Part shown: piece after piece, positions 34,407 to 43,061 of the stretch
Position numbering within the stretch: the first letter of the stretch is position 1
How the letters are laid out: each line of letters opens with the position of its first letter
From: PALSA-1316 sp964499365
GTDB taxonomy: Bacteria; Nitrospirota; Thermodesulfovibrionia; Thermodesulfovibrionales; UBA6898
Assembly (NCBI GenBank): GCA_964499365.1
Contig: CAZCKU010000017.1
Span: 22,977 to 86,976, forward strand
DNA length: 64,000 nucleotides
Direction: 5' to 3'
Notes under the pieces: model-generated
Database searches by the model: none
Told to the model about the DNA's origin: nothing
The model's input: only the letters and a program-made list of their open reading frames with translations
Program-made: the position numbers and the translations under genes

Positions 34407-35990
34407 ATGGATATGCTTGTAAAGAAATCATTGCACTCGCTGACCGGTAAACTCCTCCTCACCATCGGGACGCTGATGATTGTCGGGAGTACAATATTCT
34501 GGTACTTTCTCTTCCGCCATCAGGAAAAAGAACTTCTCGAGAATTCAGTCAAATATGCTTATTCGTTTGTTGACTATATCAAAAAGAGTACTCATTATGG
34601 AATGATTACGGCCCAGAGCGTGCTGATCCAGCAGACGATCGAGGCTATCGGCTCGTCTGAGGGAGTCCTGAGCGTCAGGATCTTTGATTGCAGGGGGAAG
34701 ATAGCCTATTCGTCAAAAAGCGACGAGGCGGGGATAATGATGAAGAAAGACAACCCCTCCTGCGGCCGCTGCCATGGCAGCGGCCTTACGCCATCGGACA
34801 AGCCACTCGTTTCCTTCGTCAGGGACAGCCAGAATCAACGCATCCTGAATATAATGCATCCGATATATAATGAGCGGTCGTGCTATACCGCGTCCTGTCA
34901 TTTCCACACGAGGGACCAGAAAATGCTCGGACTTATCGAGGCAAATGTATCGCTGGCCCACCTCGACAAAAGCATCAAACAACAGGGCATCGCCATCACC
35001 ATGTATATTTTGATATTTCTGTTCGTCATATCCATCGCACTCTGCACCATACTCTGGAACCTGGTGTCAACCCCCGTGAGCCTCCTGAAGCAGGGCATGG
35101 AACGGGTTGCCGGAGGCGATCTTGATTACACCCTGGATATCAGGACCAGAGATGAGATGGGAGATCTTGCCCGGGCCTTCAATGCCATGACTGCTGACCT
35201 TAAAAAGACCAAGTTCGAACTGGTTGAATGGGGGAATACGCTTGAGAAGAAGGTGCAGGAAAAGACCCAGGCGATCCATATGGCACAGGCACAGCTTATT
35301 CATTCGGAAAAACTGGCCTCGCTCGGGAGGATGGCGGCAGGAGTAGCGCACGAGATCAACAGCCCTCTCACCGGCATCGTCACCTTCGGACACCTGCTTC
35401 TGAAACGCTTTCCCCCGGGATCCCAGGAGCGGGAGGACGTTGAGGTTATCATTGAGCAGGCGAACCGTTGTTCCAATATCATCAAGGGCCTGCTCGGATT
35501 TGCCCGGGCTTCGGCAGCCGAAAAAGCGCCGACGAATATCAATGACGTACTGAACCGTTCTCTGAACATCGTCAGAAACAAGGCCGACTTTTTTAATATC
35601 CAGCTCATCACGGAATTTGACGAGTCTCTTCATCGCGTCAAGGCCGATGCGTCGCAACTACAACAGGTATTTACAAACATGATCATCAATGCGGCCGATG
35701 CGGTCGAAGGGAAAGGGACCATCACCATCATCACCAAGAATATTATCGACGAGGGACAGGACGTTGCCGAGATAGAGTTCCGGGACACCGGGACCGGCAT
35801 CAGCCCTGAAAACATAGAAAAAATCTTCGAACCGTTCTTTACCACAAAACCGGTCGGCAAAGGCACCGGGCTGGGGCTTGCAGTCAGCCATGGCATTATT
35901 CAGGACCACGGCGGCAAGCTTCTGGTCCACAGTAAAATCGGGGTGGGGACAAGCTTTTTTGTCCAGCTCCCCGCATACAGGGAAGATTGA
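34407..35990 (+). CDS. Sensor histidine kinase with c-type heme-binding motifs
   Basis: A 527-residue membrane kinase. Helix 1 (about 12-32) and helix 2 (about 198-218) enclose a periplasmic sensor of about 165 residues that contains CGRCH (119-123) and a second, atypical CYTASCH motif (CX4CH, 159-165), so it may bind one or two c-type hemes and sense redox state, O2 or another heme ligand. A HAMP linker follows, then DHp with the phospho-His in GVAHEINSPLTG (His about 315) and a HATPase domain with N, G1 (DTGTGI) and G2 (GKGTGLGLAV) boxes. I chose the ATG at 34407; another at 34413 is possible and no good Shine-Dalgarno is seen. It starts divergently from nuoA and overlaps the next receiver gene by 4 bases. 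Confidence 0.92.
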   Translation: MDMLVKKSLHSLTGKLLLTIGTLMIVGSTIFWYFLFRHQEKELLENSVKYAYSFVDYIKKSTHYGMITAQSVLIQQTIEAIGSSEGVLSVRIFDCRGKIAYSSKSDEAGIMMKKDNPSCGRCHGSGLTPSDKPLVSFVRDSQNQRILNIMHPIYNERSCYTASCHFHTRDQKMLGLIEANVSLAHLDKSIKQQGIAITMYILIFLFVISIALCTILWNLVSTPVSLLKQGMERVAGGDLDYTLDIRTRDEMGDLARAFNAMTADLKKTKFELVEWGNTLEKKVQEKTQAIHMAQAQLIHSEKLASLGRMAAGVAHEINSPLTGIVTFGHLLLKRFPPGSQEREDVEVIIEQANRCSNIIKGLLGFARASAAEKAPTNINDVLNRSLNIVRNKADFFNIQLITEFDESLHRVKADASQLQQVFTNMIINAADAVEGKGTITIITKNIIDEGQDVAEIEFRDTGTGISPENIEKIFEPFFTTKPVGKGTGLGLAVSHGIIQDHGGKLLVHSKIGVGTSFFVQLPAYRED

Positions 35991-36367
35991 TGAGCAGAGG
36001 CAGAATACTGGTGATCGACGATGAGGATATCGTCAGAACGAGCTGCAGCCGGACCCTCGTCCCGGAGGGGTATGAAGTCGAACTCGTCAAAAACGGCTTT
36101 GACGGACTGGCACTTCTTGAGGAGGGGCAGGTCGACCTTGTCCTGACCGACCTGAAGATGCCGGAGATCGACGGTATCGAGATCCTGCGCCGGATCAAGG
36201 AAAAGTGGCCTCAGATTGAAGTAATCATTATCACCGGGTATCAGACCGTGGATACCGCAGTCAAGGCTATAAAACTCGGGGCCTTTGACTATCTCGAAAA
36301 ACCGTTCACCCCCGATGGTCTTATCGCATCAGTATCAAAAGCATTCGATCACAAAAAAACGGCATAG
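35987..36367 (+). CDS. Single-domain response regulator
   Basis: A 126-residue receiver with acidic pocket IDDED, phospho-acceptor Asp55 in LVLTDLKMPEIDG, the switch Thr in IIITGYQ and conserved Lys in YLEKPF. There is no output domain. It overlaps the kinase stop (ATGA), so it is very likely the kinase's direct partner. Its sequence is closely related to the receiver domains of the next two genes, as if this domain was duplicated and fused to redox proteins. Confidence 0.93.
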   Translation: MMSRGRILVIDDEDIVRTSCSRTLVPEGYEVELVKNGFDGLALLEEGQVDLVLTDLKMPEIDGIEILRRIKEKWPQIEVIIITGYQTVDTAVKAIKLGAFDYLEKPFTPDGLIASVSKAFDHKKTA

Positions 36368-36397
36368 GGTATTAATATTATTTAGGGAGGACTCATT

Positions 36398-37174
36398 ATG
36401 GAAAAGAAGGGGAAGATTTTAGTACTCGATGACGACCCTGTCGTAACGCTCAGCTGCAAGAGGATCCTTGGCGCCGAGGGATACAACATCGTCACGACCA
36501 ACAAAGGCGAAGATGCCATCAAAAAAATCTCGAATGAAGAATTCGACCTTCTGATCTCTGACGTCAGGCTCCCTGATATAAACGGCATAACCGTCCTGCG
36601 GGAAACAAAGCTGGTCCAGCCCAAACTTGATGTCGTCATTATCACCGGATACCCGACCCTGGAAGACGCCAAAGAATCCGTCACTCTCGGCGCCTTCGAA
36701 TTCATCGAAAAACCGTTCACGCCTGAATTCATGCTGAACGTCGCAGGAAAGGTCTTCGACAATAAGGGGTGGATCCTCAGGAAGGCCTTCATCGATGAAT
36801 TCAGAAATGATATCGTTTCATTGAGAGACACCGCAAATCCCGTTCTGTTCTATAAAGAAGGGACCTGGGCCAGGCCCCTCAGCAACGGGATATGGGAAAT
36901 TGGCTGCGATGTCCGCTACTGGCTGCTCAGCGGCCAGTTGACCTATGTCGATATGCGCACTGACCTGAAGGCAGTCATGGCGGGTGAAACGTTCGGGAAA
37001 ATTATTTCAGGAGGAGGCCGGGAGGAAGACCTGGTATCCCCTATGTCGGGAAGGATCGTCGAGTTAAACAAGGAAGCGAATGCAGCCATGAGTGCACTGG
37101 TGCGCGACAACCTCAGCGAGGGATGGCTGCTCTGGCTGGCCCGCGTTGAACCGATAAAAACAAGCCAGGTGTAG
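36398..37174 (+). CDS. Receiver domain fused to GcvH-like domain
   Basis: A 258-residue fusion. Residues 1-122 form an intact receiver (LDDDP, Asp55 in LLISDVRLPDING, ITGYP, IEKPF). Residues about 140-250 resemble the glycine-cleavage H protein: VRYWLLSGQLTYVDMR, AGETFGKIIS, VSPMSGRIVELN and NLSEGWLLWL. Where GcvH has its lipoylated Lys (ESVKA), this protein has SGGGREED, so it probably cannot carry lipoate. The domain may have become a protein-protein or ligand-binding module controlled by phosphorylation. A GGGAGGA Shine-Dalgarno precedes the ATG; the gene lies between the receiver and receiver-NuoE genes. Confidence 0.88.
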   Translation: MEKKGKILVLDDDPVVTLSCKRILGAEGYNIVTTNKGEDAIKKISNEEFDLLISDVRLPDINGITVLRETKLVQPKLDVVIITGYPTLEDAKESVTLGAFEFIEKPFTPEFMLNVAGKVFDNKGWILRKAFIDEFRNDIVSLRDTANPVLFYKEGTWARPLSNGIWEIGCDVRYWLLSGQLTYVDMRTDLKAVMAGETFGKIISGGGREEDLVSPMSGRIVELNKEANAAMSALVRDNLSEGWLLWLARVEPIKTSQV

Positions 37175-37208
37175 CAAAAGGGACAAGAGAACTTTCAGGA
37201 GGAAAGAT

Positions 37209-38135
37209 ATGGCGGGACCCAGGATATTGATAGTTGACGATGAACCGGTTGTTATAAAAAGTGCCGAACGGGTGCTGAAGGCCGAAGGGTACGATGTCGA
37301 AGGCGCGGCCGGTGGCCGTGAGGCGATCCTGAAGCTTGAAAAGGGAGGGTACGATCTCGTCTTTACCGACCTCAAGATGCCCGAAGTCGACGGACTGACC
37401 CTCATCAAGTGGATCAGGAAATCCTCTTCGACAATCGGCATTGTCATCATCACCGGGTATCCGTCGCAGGACACCATAAAGGACGCCCTTGAACTGGGTA
37501 TCATCGATTACGTACCCAAGCCGTTCACCCCGTCGGTCCTGCTTGATGTTACAGCCCGGGCAGTCGAATGGACCGAGGGCAGGAAGCCGAAGGAAGAACA
37601 GGCCGGTGAGGAATTTCCTCCGGCCATGGCTGCTGAACTCGACCGTGTGATCCAACTCTATAAGAACAAGCCCGGAAGCCTTATCCCGGTTCTCCAGCGT
37701 GCCCAGGAAATCGTGGGATATCTTCCCCCTGTCGTGCAGAGGAGGATCTCGCGGGGATTAAACATCCCTGTTGCCGAGGTGCACGGCGTTGTATCCTTTT
37801 ATTCGTTTTTCACCATGAAACCAAGGGGTGACCACAACATCAGGGTCTGCCTTGGAACTGCCTGCTACGTCAAGGGGATTGAAGCAGTGACGAGTAAAAT
37901 AAAGGACGTCCTGAAAATAGATATCGGGGACACAACAGAAGACAGAAAATTCTCCCTTGAGGGAGTTCGCTGCCTCGGAGCATGCGGACTTGCCCCGGTC
38001 ATGGTGATCGACCAGGAGACCTTCGGGGCCATGTCGGCAAAAAAAGCCCTGGAGATTATCGGTCGCTACGACCAGGCTGCCATCGCAGCGGCCGCCGGAG
38101 AGCCGGAAGCAGATCTGACGGAAAAGGAGATGTAA
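37209..38135 (+). CDS. Receiver domain fused to NuoE/HndA-like [2Fe-2S] subunit
   Basis: A 308-residue fusion. The N-terminal receiver (about 1-120) is intact: VDDEP, Asp54 in LVFTDLKMPEVDG, ITGYP, VPKPF. After a linker, residues about 140-290 are a NuoE-like thioredoxin-fold ferredoxin: QEIVGYLPPVVQRRIS, HGVVSFYSFF and the four cluster ligands C214-X4-C219 and C255-X3-C259. It would form the electron-entry module with the NuoF-like protein encoded downstream, and the phospho-acceptor places this subunit under the control of the heme kinase. It has an AGGAGGAAA Shine-Dalgarno and is followed by the ferredoxin gene after one base. Confidence 0.93.
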   Translation: MAGPRILIVDDEPVVIKSAERVLKAEGYDVEGAAGGREAILKLEKGGYDLVFTDLKMPEVDGLTLIKWIRKSSSTIGIVIITGYPSQDTIKDALELGIIDYVPKPFTPSVLLDVTARAVEWTEGRKPKEEQAGEEFPPAMAAELDRVIQLYKNKPGSLIPVLQRAQEIVGYLPPVVQRRISRGLNIPVAEVHGVVSFYSFFTMKPRGDHNIRVCLGTACYVKGIEAVTSKIKDVLKIDIGDTTEDRKFSLEGVRCLGACGLAPVMVIDQETFGAMSAKKALEIIGRYDQAAIAAAAGEPEADLTEKEM

Positions 38136-38136
38136 C

Positions 38137-38520
38137 ATGGCAAGACTGACCATAGAGGACTTAAAGAAAATAAAGGAACAGCACCGGGCCGATTTCACCC
38201 TGAGAGCCGGCGGATACCGGGCAAAGGTTACAGTGCATATGGGTACCTGCGGCATAGCCGCTGGCGCGCGAAGTGTGATGACAGCGCTGATGGATGAGAT
38301 CACCAGGGCAAACCTGACTGATGTCATCGTCACCACATCAGGGTGCGCGGGGCTCTGCGCCCGTGAACCGCTTGCCACCGTTGAAATTATGGATCAGCCC
38401 CCGGTGAAATACTGCGATCTGAATGATGACAAGATGCGGGTCATATTCAAGGAGCATATCATGGGGGGAACCCCTGTAGAAAAATATGCATTGGTTATCG
38501 GCAGTGAAACGACGTATTAG
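38137..38520 (+). CDS. Thioredoxin-like [2Fe-2S] ferredoxin (HndB-like)
   Basis: A 127-residue stand-alone ferredoxin of the thioredoxin-fold class, like HndB of NADP-linked hydrogenases. After a helical start (MARLTIEDLKKIKEQH) come MGTCGIAAGA and SGCAGLCAREP, containing the expected cysteines, then a C-terminal part VIFKEHIMGGTPVEKY, typical for the HndB/NuoF N-terminal family. Probably an electron-transfer adaptor between the NuoE-like and NuoF-like subunits. Confidence 0.9.
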   Translation: MARLTIEDLKKIKEQHRADFTLRAGGYRAKVTVHMGTCGIAAGARSVMTALMDEITRANLTDVIVTTSGCAGLCAREPLATVEIMDQPPVKYCDLNDDKMRVIFKEHIMGGTPVEKYALVIGSETTY

Positions 38521-38659
38521 CACAATGGGTCATCATGCCCACGGCAGGGATTACGTCACCGGGAGATTAACAAAGGAATCTATATGGGGTCGTGATGTAA
38601 TGGATGTGTGGCAGGGTTCAGGCCTGGCAGCGCAACCCCGGTTATCAGGAGGAAATTGA

Positions 38660-40537
38660 ATGGAAAAGTTTCGTGCAAATCTAATGCTCTGCGCGGGGAC
38701 CGGTTGTGTTGCCAGTGGCAGCGCGAAGGTTCATGCCGCGCTCCGTGATGAAATAATAAAGAGGGGGCTTGAAGAGGAGCTCAAGATAGTTCTGACGGGA
38801 TGCAACGGATATTGTGCCGAGGGGCCTGTCATGGCAGTCTACCCTGATGAGGTCTTCTACCAGAAACTGACTGTTGAGGACGTACCCATGCTGGTCGAAG
38901 AACATTTTCTCAAAGGCAGACCGTATCAGAAGTTGATGTTCAAGGAGCCGGAGAAAAAAACCGCCATCCCCTTGATGAAAGATATCCCCTTCTTCAAGCA
39001 TCAGGTCTTGCGGGTCCTGAGAAATAAGGGACTGATTGATCCTGAAAAAATCGAGGAATATATTGCCAGAGACGGATATCAGGCTGCTGCCAAGGCCTTG
39101 ACCGAAATGACCCCCGAAGATATTATAAAGGTCGTCAAGGACTCAGGGGTCCGCGGCAGGGGAGGCGCAGGGTTCCCCACCGGCATGAAATGGGAATTCG
39201 CCTCAAAGGTCAAATCTGATATCAAGTTCATGCTCTGCAACGGAGATGAAGGCGACCCGGGGGCATTCATGGACCGCTCGGTCATGGAGGCCGACCCCCA
39301 CTCGGTAATCGAAGGCATGATCATCGGCGCCAGGGCGATTGGCGCCCATCATGGGTTCATCTATGTCAGGGCGGAGTATCCGCTTGCTGTACAGCGGCTC
39401 CAGCTGGCGATAGACCAGGCGACCGAGGCCGGGCTTCTCGGCAAGAACATTCTTGATACCGGCTTTGATTTTCAGCTCGAGATATATCTTGGCGCCGGGG
39501 CCTTTGTCTGCGGAGAGGAAACAGCCCTGATGCGTTCGATTGAAGGAAAACGGGGAATGCCCAGACCCCGGCCGCCCTTCCCTGCCCACAAAGGGTTATG
39601 GGACAAGCCATCAGTACTGAACAATGTCGAAACCCTGGCTCAGATAGCCCCGATCATCCTCAATGGTTCTGCATGGTACAGAAGCCTTGGAACCGAAAAG
39701 AGCGCCGGGACAAAGGTCTTTGCCCTGACAGGCGCGATCAGCAATGTTGGCCTGGTCGAGGTCCCTATGGGTATTCCCCTTCGGACGATCATCTATGACA
39801 TCGGCGGCGGGCCGAAGAAGGGCAGGAAATTCAAGGCGGTCCAGCTCGGAGGACCTTCGGGAGGGTGTATCCCTGAAAGTCTCCTTGATATTCCGGTTAC
39901 CTATGAAGACATTATGGCAACCGGGGCAATTGTCGGGTCGGGCGGCATGGTCGTCATGGACGATAATACCTGCATGGTTGGAACGGCAAAATTTTTCCTT
40001 GAATTTACCGCTGATGAGTCCTGTGGCAAATGTGTTCCCTGCCGGGTGGGGACGAAGATCCTTCTGGATATTCTCACGGATATTACCGAAGGCAAAGGCA
40101 AGGAAAGCGACGTAGAAACCCTGGAGGATCTGGCCAGGGATATCCTGGCATCGTCACTCTGCGGTCTCGGGCAGACGGCCCCCAACCCCATCCTTACGAC
40201 GATTAAGTACTTCCGTGACGAATATGAATCCCATATCAAGCACAAGTGGTGCAAAGCCGGGGTTTGCCGTGATTTGACAACCTTCTGGATCGATGAGAAG
40301 CTCTGCAAGGCGTGCGGTGCCTGTCTGAGGGCCTGCCCGTCAAAGGCAATCGTCGGAGAGAAGAAAGTCCCTCACAAGGTCATCCAGGAGCTTTGTGTCC
40401 ACTGCAGAACCTGTTTTGACACCTGCAAGTTCAACTCGATAAAGATTCTCCCTGCCGGCTTTGAAGGCGACCCATACGAACTTCTGGGTGTCGGGACCAC
40501 ACAGGCTGCGACAGATGAGAAGAAGGGAGACGCATAA
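38660..40537 (+). CDS. NuoF-like NADH-binding flavoprotein (HndC/HydB type)
   Basis: A 625-residue flavoprotein like HndC/HydB of multimeric NADH-linked hydrogenases. It has an N-terminal thioredoxin-like ferredoxin domain (about 1-95; CAGTGCVASG and TGCNGYCAEGP), the NuoF core with RGRGGAGFPTGMKW and CNGDEGDPGAFMDR, an SLBB domain, the ESCGKCVPCRVG cluster motif, and a C-terminal two-cluster ferredoxin (CKACGACLRACP and CVHCRTCFDTC). It would oxidise NADH (or reduce NAD+) and distribute electrons over many iron-sulfur clusters; the same layout occurs in electron-bifurcating enzymes, but bifurcation is not shown here. AGGAGGA precedes the ATG, and the gene is followed directly by the NuoG-like gene. 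Confidence 0.95.
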   Translation: MEKFRANLMLCAGTGCVASGSAKVHAALRDEIIKRGLEEELKIVLTGCNGYCAEGPVMAVYPDEVFYQKLTVEDVPMLVEEHFLKGRPYQKLMFKEPEKKTAIPLMKDIPFFKHQVLRVLRNKGLIDPEKIEEYIARDGYQAAAKALTEMTPEDIIKVVKDSGVRGRGGAGFPTGMKWEFASKVKSDIKFMLCNGDEGDPGAFMDRSVMEADPHSVIEGMIIGARAIGAHHGFIYVRAEYPLAVQRLQLAIDQATEAGLLGKNILDTGFDFQLEIYLGAGAFVCGEETALMRSIEGKRGMPRPRPPFPAHKGLWDKPSVLNNVETLAQIAPIILNGSAWYRSLGTEKSAGTKVFALTGAISNVGLVEVPMGIPLRTIIYDIGGGPKKGRKFKAVQLGGPSGGCIPESLLDIPVTYEDIMATGAIVGSGGMVVMDDNTCMVGTAKFFLEFTADESCGKCVPCRVGTKILLDILTDITEGKGKESDVETLEDLARDILASSLCGLGQTAPNPILTTIKYFRDEYESHIKHKWCKAGVCRDLTTFWIDEKLCKACGACLRACPSKAIVGEKKVPHKVIQELCVHCRTCFDTCKFNSIKILPAGFEGDPYELLGVGTTQAATDEKKGDA

Positions 40538-43006
40538 ATGATCGTTGAACTGACCATTAACGAAAAGAAGATATCCGTTGAAGAGGGAACGACCATCCTG
40601 AAGGCCGCACAGCAGAATGGCATAAAAATACCGAACCTCTGTTTTGACAAAAGACTCCGGCCCTATGGAGGCTGCAGACTCTGCGTCGTTGAGCTTGAGG
40701 GACAACCGCGTCTTTTTGCATCCTGCTCGACACCGGTTGCGCCCAATATGGTCGTAAAGACAGAAACCCCCAAACTGAAGAAGGCCAGGCAGACGGTTCT
40801 CGAGCTCCTGCTGGTCCACCATCCCCTTGACTGCCCGATCTGCGACAAGGCAGGAGAGTGTGATCTTCAGGATCTGGCATTTGAGTTCGGAAAGCCCGAA
40901 GGAAGGTTCATCCGCCACCGCAAGGCAATGCCGCCCGATGTCCGGGGCCCTCTCGTGGAACTGACGGCAAACCGCTGCATCCTCTGCGGAAAGTGTGTAA
41001 GAATATGCTCTGAACACCAGGGCAGAGGGGCCCTCGGCCTTATCAACCGGGGATTTTCTACTGTTGTTCAACCTGCCTTTGGCGAGATCCTTGAATGTGA
41101 CTATTGCGGCCAGTGCATTGACATCTGTCCGACAGGGGCACTGCTGAGCAAACCGTTCAAGTTCCAGGCCCGGGCCTGGTATCTTGAAGAAAAAGATACG
41201 ACCTGTCCCTTCTGCGGCTGTGGGTGCACCCTGACCCTGGGACTGCGGGAAGGCAAGATTCTCAGATCGAGAGGCAAGGAGGACACCGGCAGGAACGATG
41301 GAAACCTCTGCGGCCGGGGCCGCTTCGGATTTGATTATATCTACAGTGAAACCCGCCTGAAAAGCCCCATGATCCGGAAGGACGACACATTGACCCCGGT
41401 ATCGTGGGATGAAGCCCTCTCGTATATCAGCGACAAACTGAAGGCAGTTATTGAGGCCAGGGGCAAGAACGCAGTCGGCGCGATTGGATCACACCGCTGC
41501 ACGAATGAAGACAACCACATGCTGAGGAAGTTCATGCAGAACGTCGTCGGCACCAACAATATGGATTCATCGGCAGCTTTCGGATATGCAAAGGTGCAGA
41601 AGGCCCTCAAGAAAGCCTTTGGCACAACACAGCATCCCATCCAGATGAATGCCCCTCTGGGGAAAGAACTCATCTTCATTGTCGAATCGGACCTGAGCAT
41701 CACCCATCCGGTCTTCGGCCTGAACATCCTGCGGGCAAAGAGGGAGGGGGCCCGGCTGATCGTTGCCGATTCGAGAGGAACAAAACTGACCCGCCACAGC
41801 TCCGACTATCTCCGTATGCAGCCGGGAACATCTGTCGCGCTGCTGAACGGAATCTGCAGGATTATCGTCGACAAAGGACTTTTCAACCGGGAAATCGTCT
41901 CGAAGATGGCCGGATTTGCCAATTTCGAGAAGAGCCTTGCCAACTATACACCGGACCACGTGACCCGCATAACCGGCATCGCCGAGCAGGAACTCATCGA
42001 CACGGCGGTCGCGCTCGCTGGAGCAAAAAGCAGGCTGCTCTCGTTCACGATCAGCTTTACCGAAAACAGCAAGGGTGCCGACCTGGTCCTGGCTGCGGCA
42101 AATCTGCTGATCCTTCTGGGGGAGGATGTTGAAGCACTCCAGATACCTGCGGAATACGCAAACACCTACGGACTCTATTCGGTCGGACTGAGGCCGGATG
42201 CCGATGCGCCTGACGGAAAGTCCATCGCTGAAATGCTCTACGATACTGACGCCGTCAGGGCACTCTATATCATGGGCGAAGATCCGGTTTCGTCATTCCC
42301 GTATAATGCCAAAATCAGCAGCAATCTGAAGAATCTTGACCTTCTCGTTGTCCAGGATATCGCAATGACCGAAACAGCAAAACTTGCCCATGTCGTATTG
42401 CCTGCCGCCGCCTGGGCTGAAAAGGATGGAACCTTCACCAACGCCGAAGGGGTACCCCAGATTGCCCGGAAGATCATTGATGCGCCAGGGCAGGCCCTTC
42501 CAGACTGGCAGATTCTCCGGAACCTCTCCCTTGCCATGGGAAGGGAGATTGCGGTCAGAAATGTTGGTGACGTTACTGCTGAAATCAATGCGGGTATCCG
42601 GGATGGAAATGTTCCGGACACACGTGTATTCCAACCTGTTGCCTTCACGCCTGGCGAAGAACCAGATGCTGAATACCCGCTTGCGCTCATGACGAGAGAT
42701 GTTCTGCAGCACTCGGGGAGCATGACGACACGCTCAAAGTGTCTTGATCTGGTAGTTTCGGAGACGTTCCTAGAAATCGGCGAACATGAGGCAAAGGAAC
42801 GGGGGATAACGGACAACAGCTATGTCGTGGTATCATCACGGAGGGGCAACGTTTTCCTCAAGGCGAAGATTTCAGACTCGATCCCGGACGGCAGGGTTTT
42901 TGTCCCGCTGCATTTCCCTCACGGCAAGGTTAATGCGCTGACCTATCCGTCTTCAAACGGCACTGCGGGCACAGATGCGGTAAAAATAGAACCGGCAAAG
43001 GGATAA
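40538..43006 (+). CDS. NuoG-like iron-sulfur/molybdopterin-fold subunit
   Basis: An 822-residue protein with the NuoG/FdhA layout: [2Fe-2S] domain (CFDKRLRPYGGCRLC), His-Cys segment (HPLDCPICDKAGECDLQ), two-cluster ferredoxin (CILCGKCVRIC and CDYCGQCIDICP), then CPFCGCGC and a molybdopterin-binding-fold body with a C-terminal beta-barrel. It could be read as a formate dehydrogenase, but the place of the catalytic Cys/Sec is Gly in NNMDSSAAFGYAK, and no selenocysteine codon is seen. There are no H-cluster motifs, so it is not a hydrogenase. It stands where HndD/HydA would be in related operons. Most likely a structural electron-wiring subunit; its partner enzyme is not in this window. Confidence 0.88.
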   Translation: MIVELTINEKKISVEEGTTILKAAQQNGIKIPNLCFDKRLRPYGGCRLCVVELEGQPRLFASCSTPVAPNMVVKTETPKLKKARQTVLELLLVHHPLDCPICDKAGECDLQDLAFEFGKPEGRFIRHRKAMPPDVRGPLVELTANRCILCGKCVRICSEHQGRGALGLINRGFSTVVQPAFGEILECDYCGQCIDICPTGALLSKPFKFQARAWYLEEKDTTCPFCGCGCTLTLGLREGKILRSRGKEDTGRNDGNLCGRGRFGFDYIYSETRLKSPMIRKDDTLTPVSWDEALSYISDKLKAVIEARGKNAVGAIGSHRCTNEDNHMLRKFMQNVVGTNNMDSSAAFGYAKVQKALKKAFGTTQHPIQMNAPLGKELIFIVESDLSITHPVFGLNILRAKREGARLIVADSRGTKLTRHSSDYLRMQPGTSVALLNGICRIIVDKGLFNREIVSKMAGFANFEKSLANYTPDHVTRITGIAEQELIDTAVALAGAKSRLLSFTISFTENSKGADLVLAAANLLILLGEDVEALQIPAEYANTYGLYSVGLRPDADAPDGKSIAEMLYDTDAVRALYIMGEDPVSSFPYNAKISSNLKNLDLLVVQDIAMTETAKLAHVVLPAAAWAEKDGTFTNAEGVPQIARKIIDAPGQALPDWQILRNLSLAMGREIAVRNVGDVTAEINAGIRDGNVPDTRVFQPVAFTPGEEPDAEYPLALMTRDVLQHSGSMTTRSKCLDLVVSETFLEIGEHEAKERGITDNSYVVVSSRRGNVFLKAKISDSIPDGRVFVPLHFPHGKVNALTYPSSNGTAGTDAVKIEPAKG

Positions 43007-43061
43007 TCAGGCCCCTGGCCCCCACCCGGCTGCCCGATGCCGGATTGTGCCGGCGATCATT

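Noticed and set aside
40538..43006. Annotation as formate dehydrogenase alpha subunit
   Set aside because: The position of the catalytic Cys/Sec ligand is Gly; the same holds for nuoG at 27102-29690.
38660..43006. [FeFe] hydrogenase
   Set aside because: No H-cluster motifs (TSCCP, PCxxK, ECMACPGG-like) are visible in either protein.
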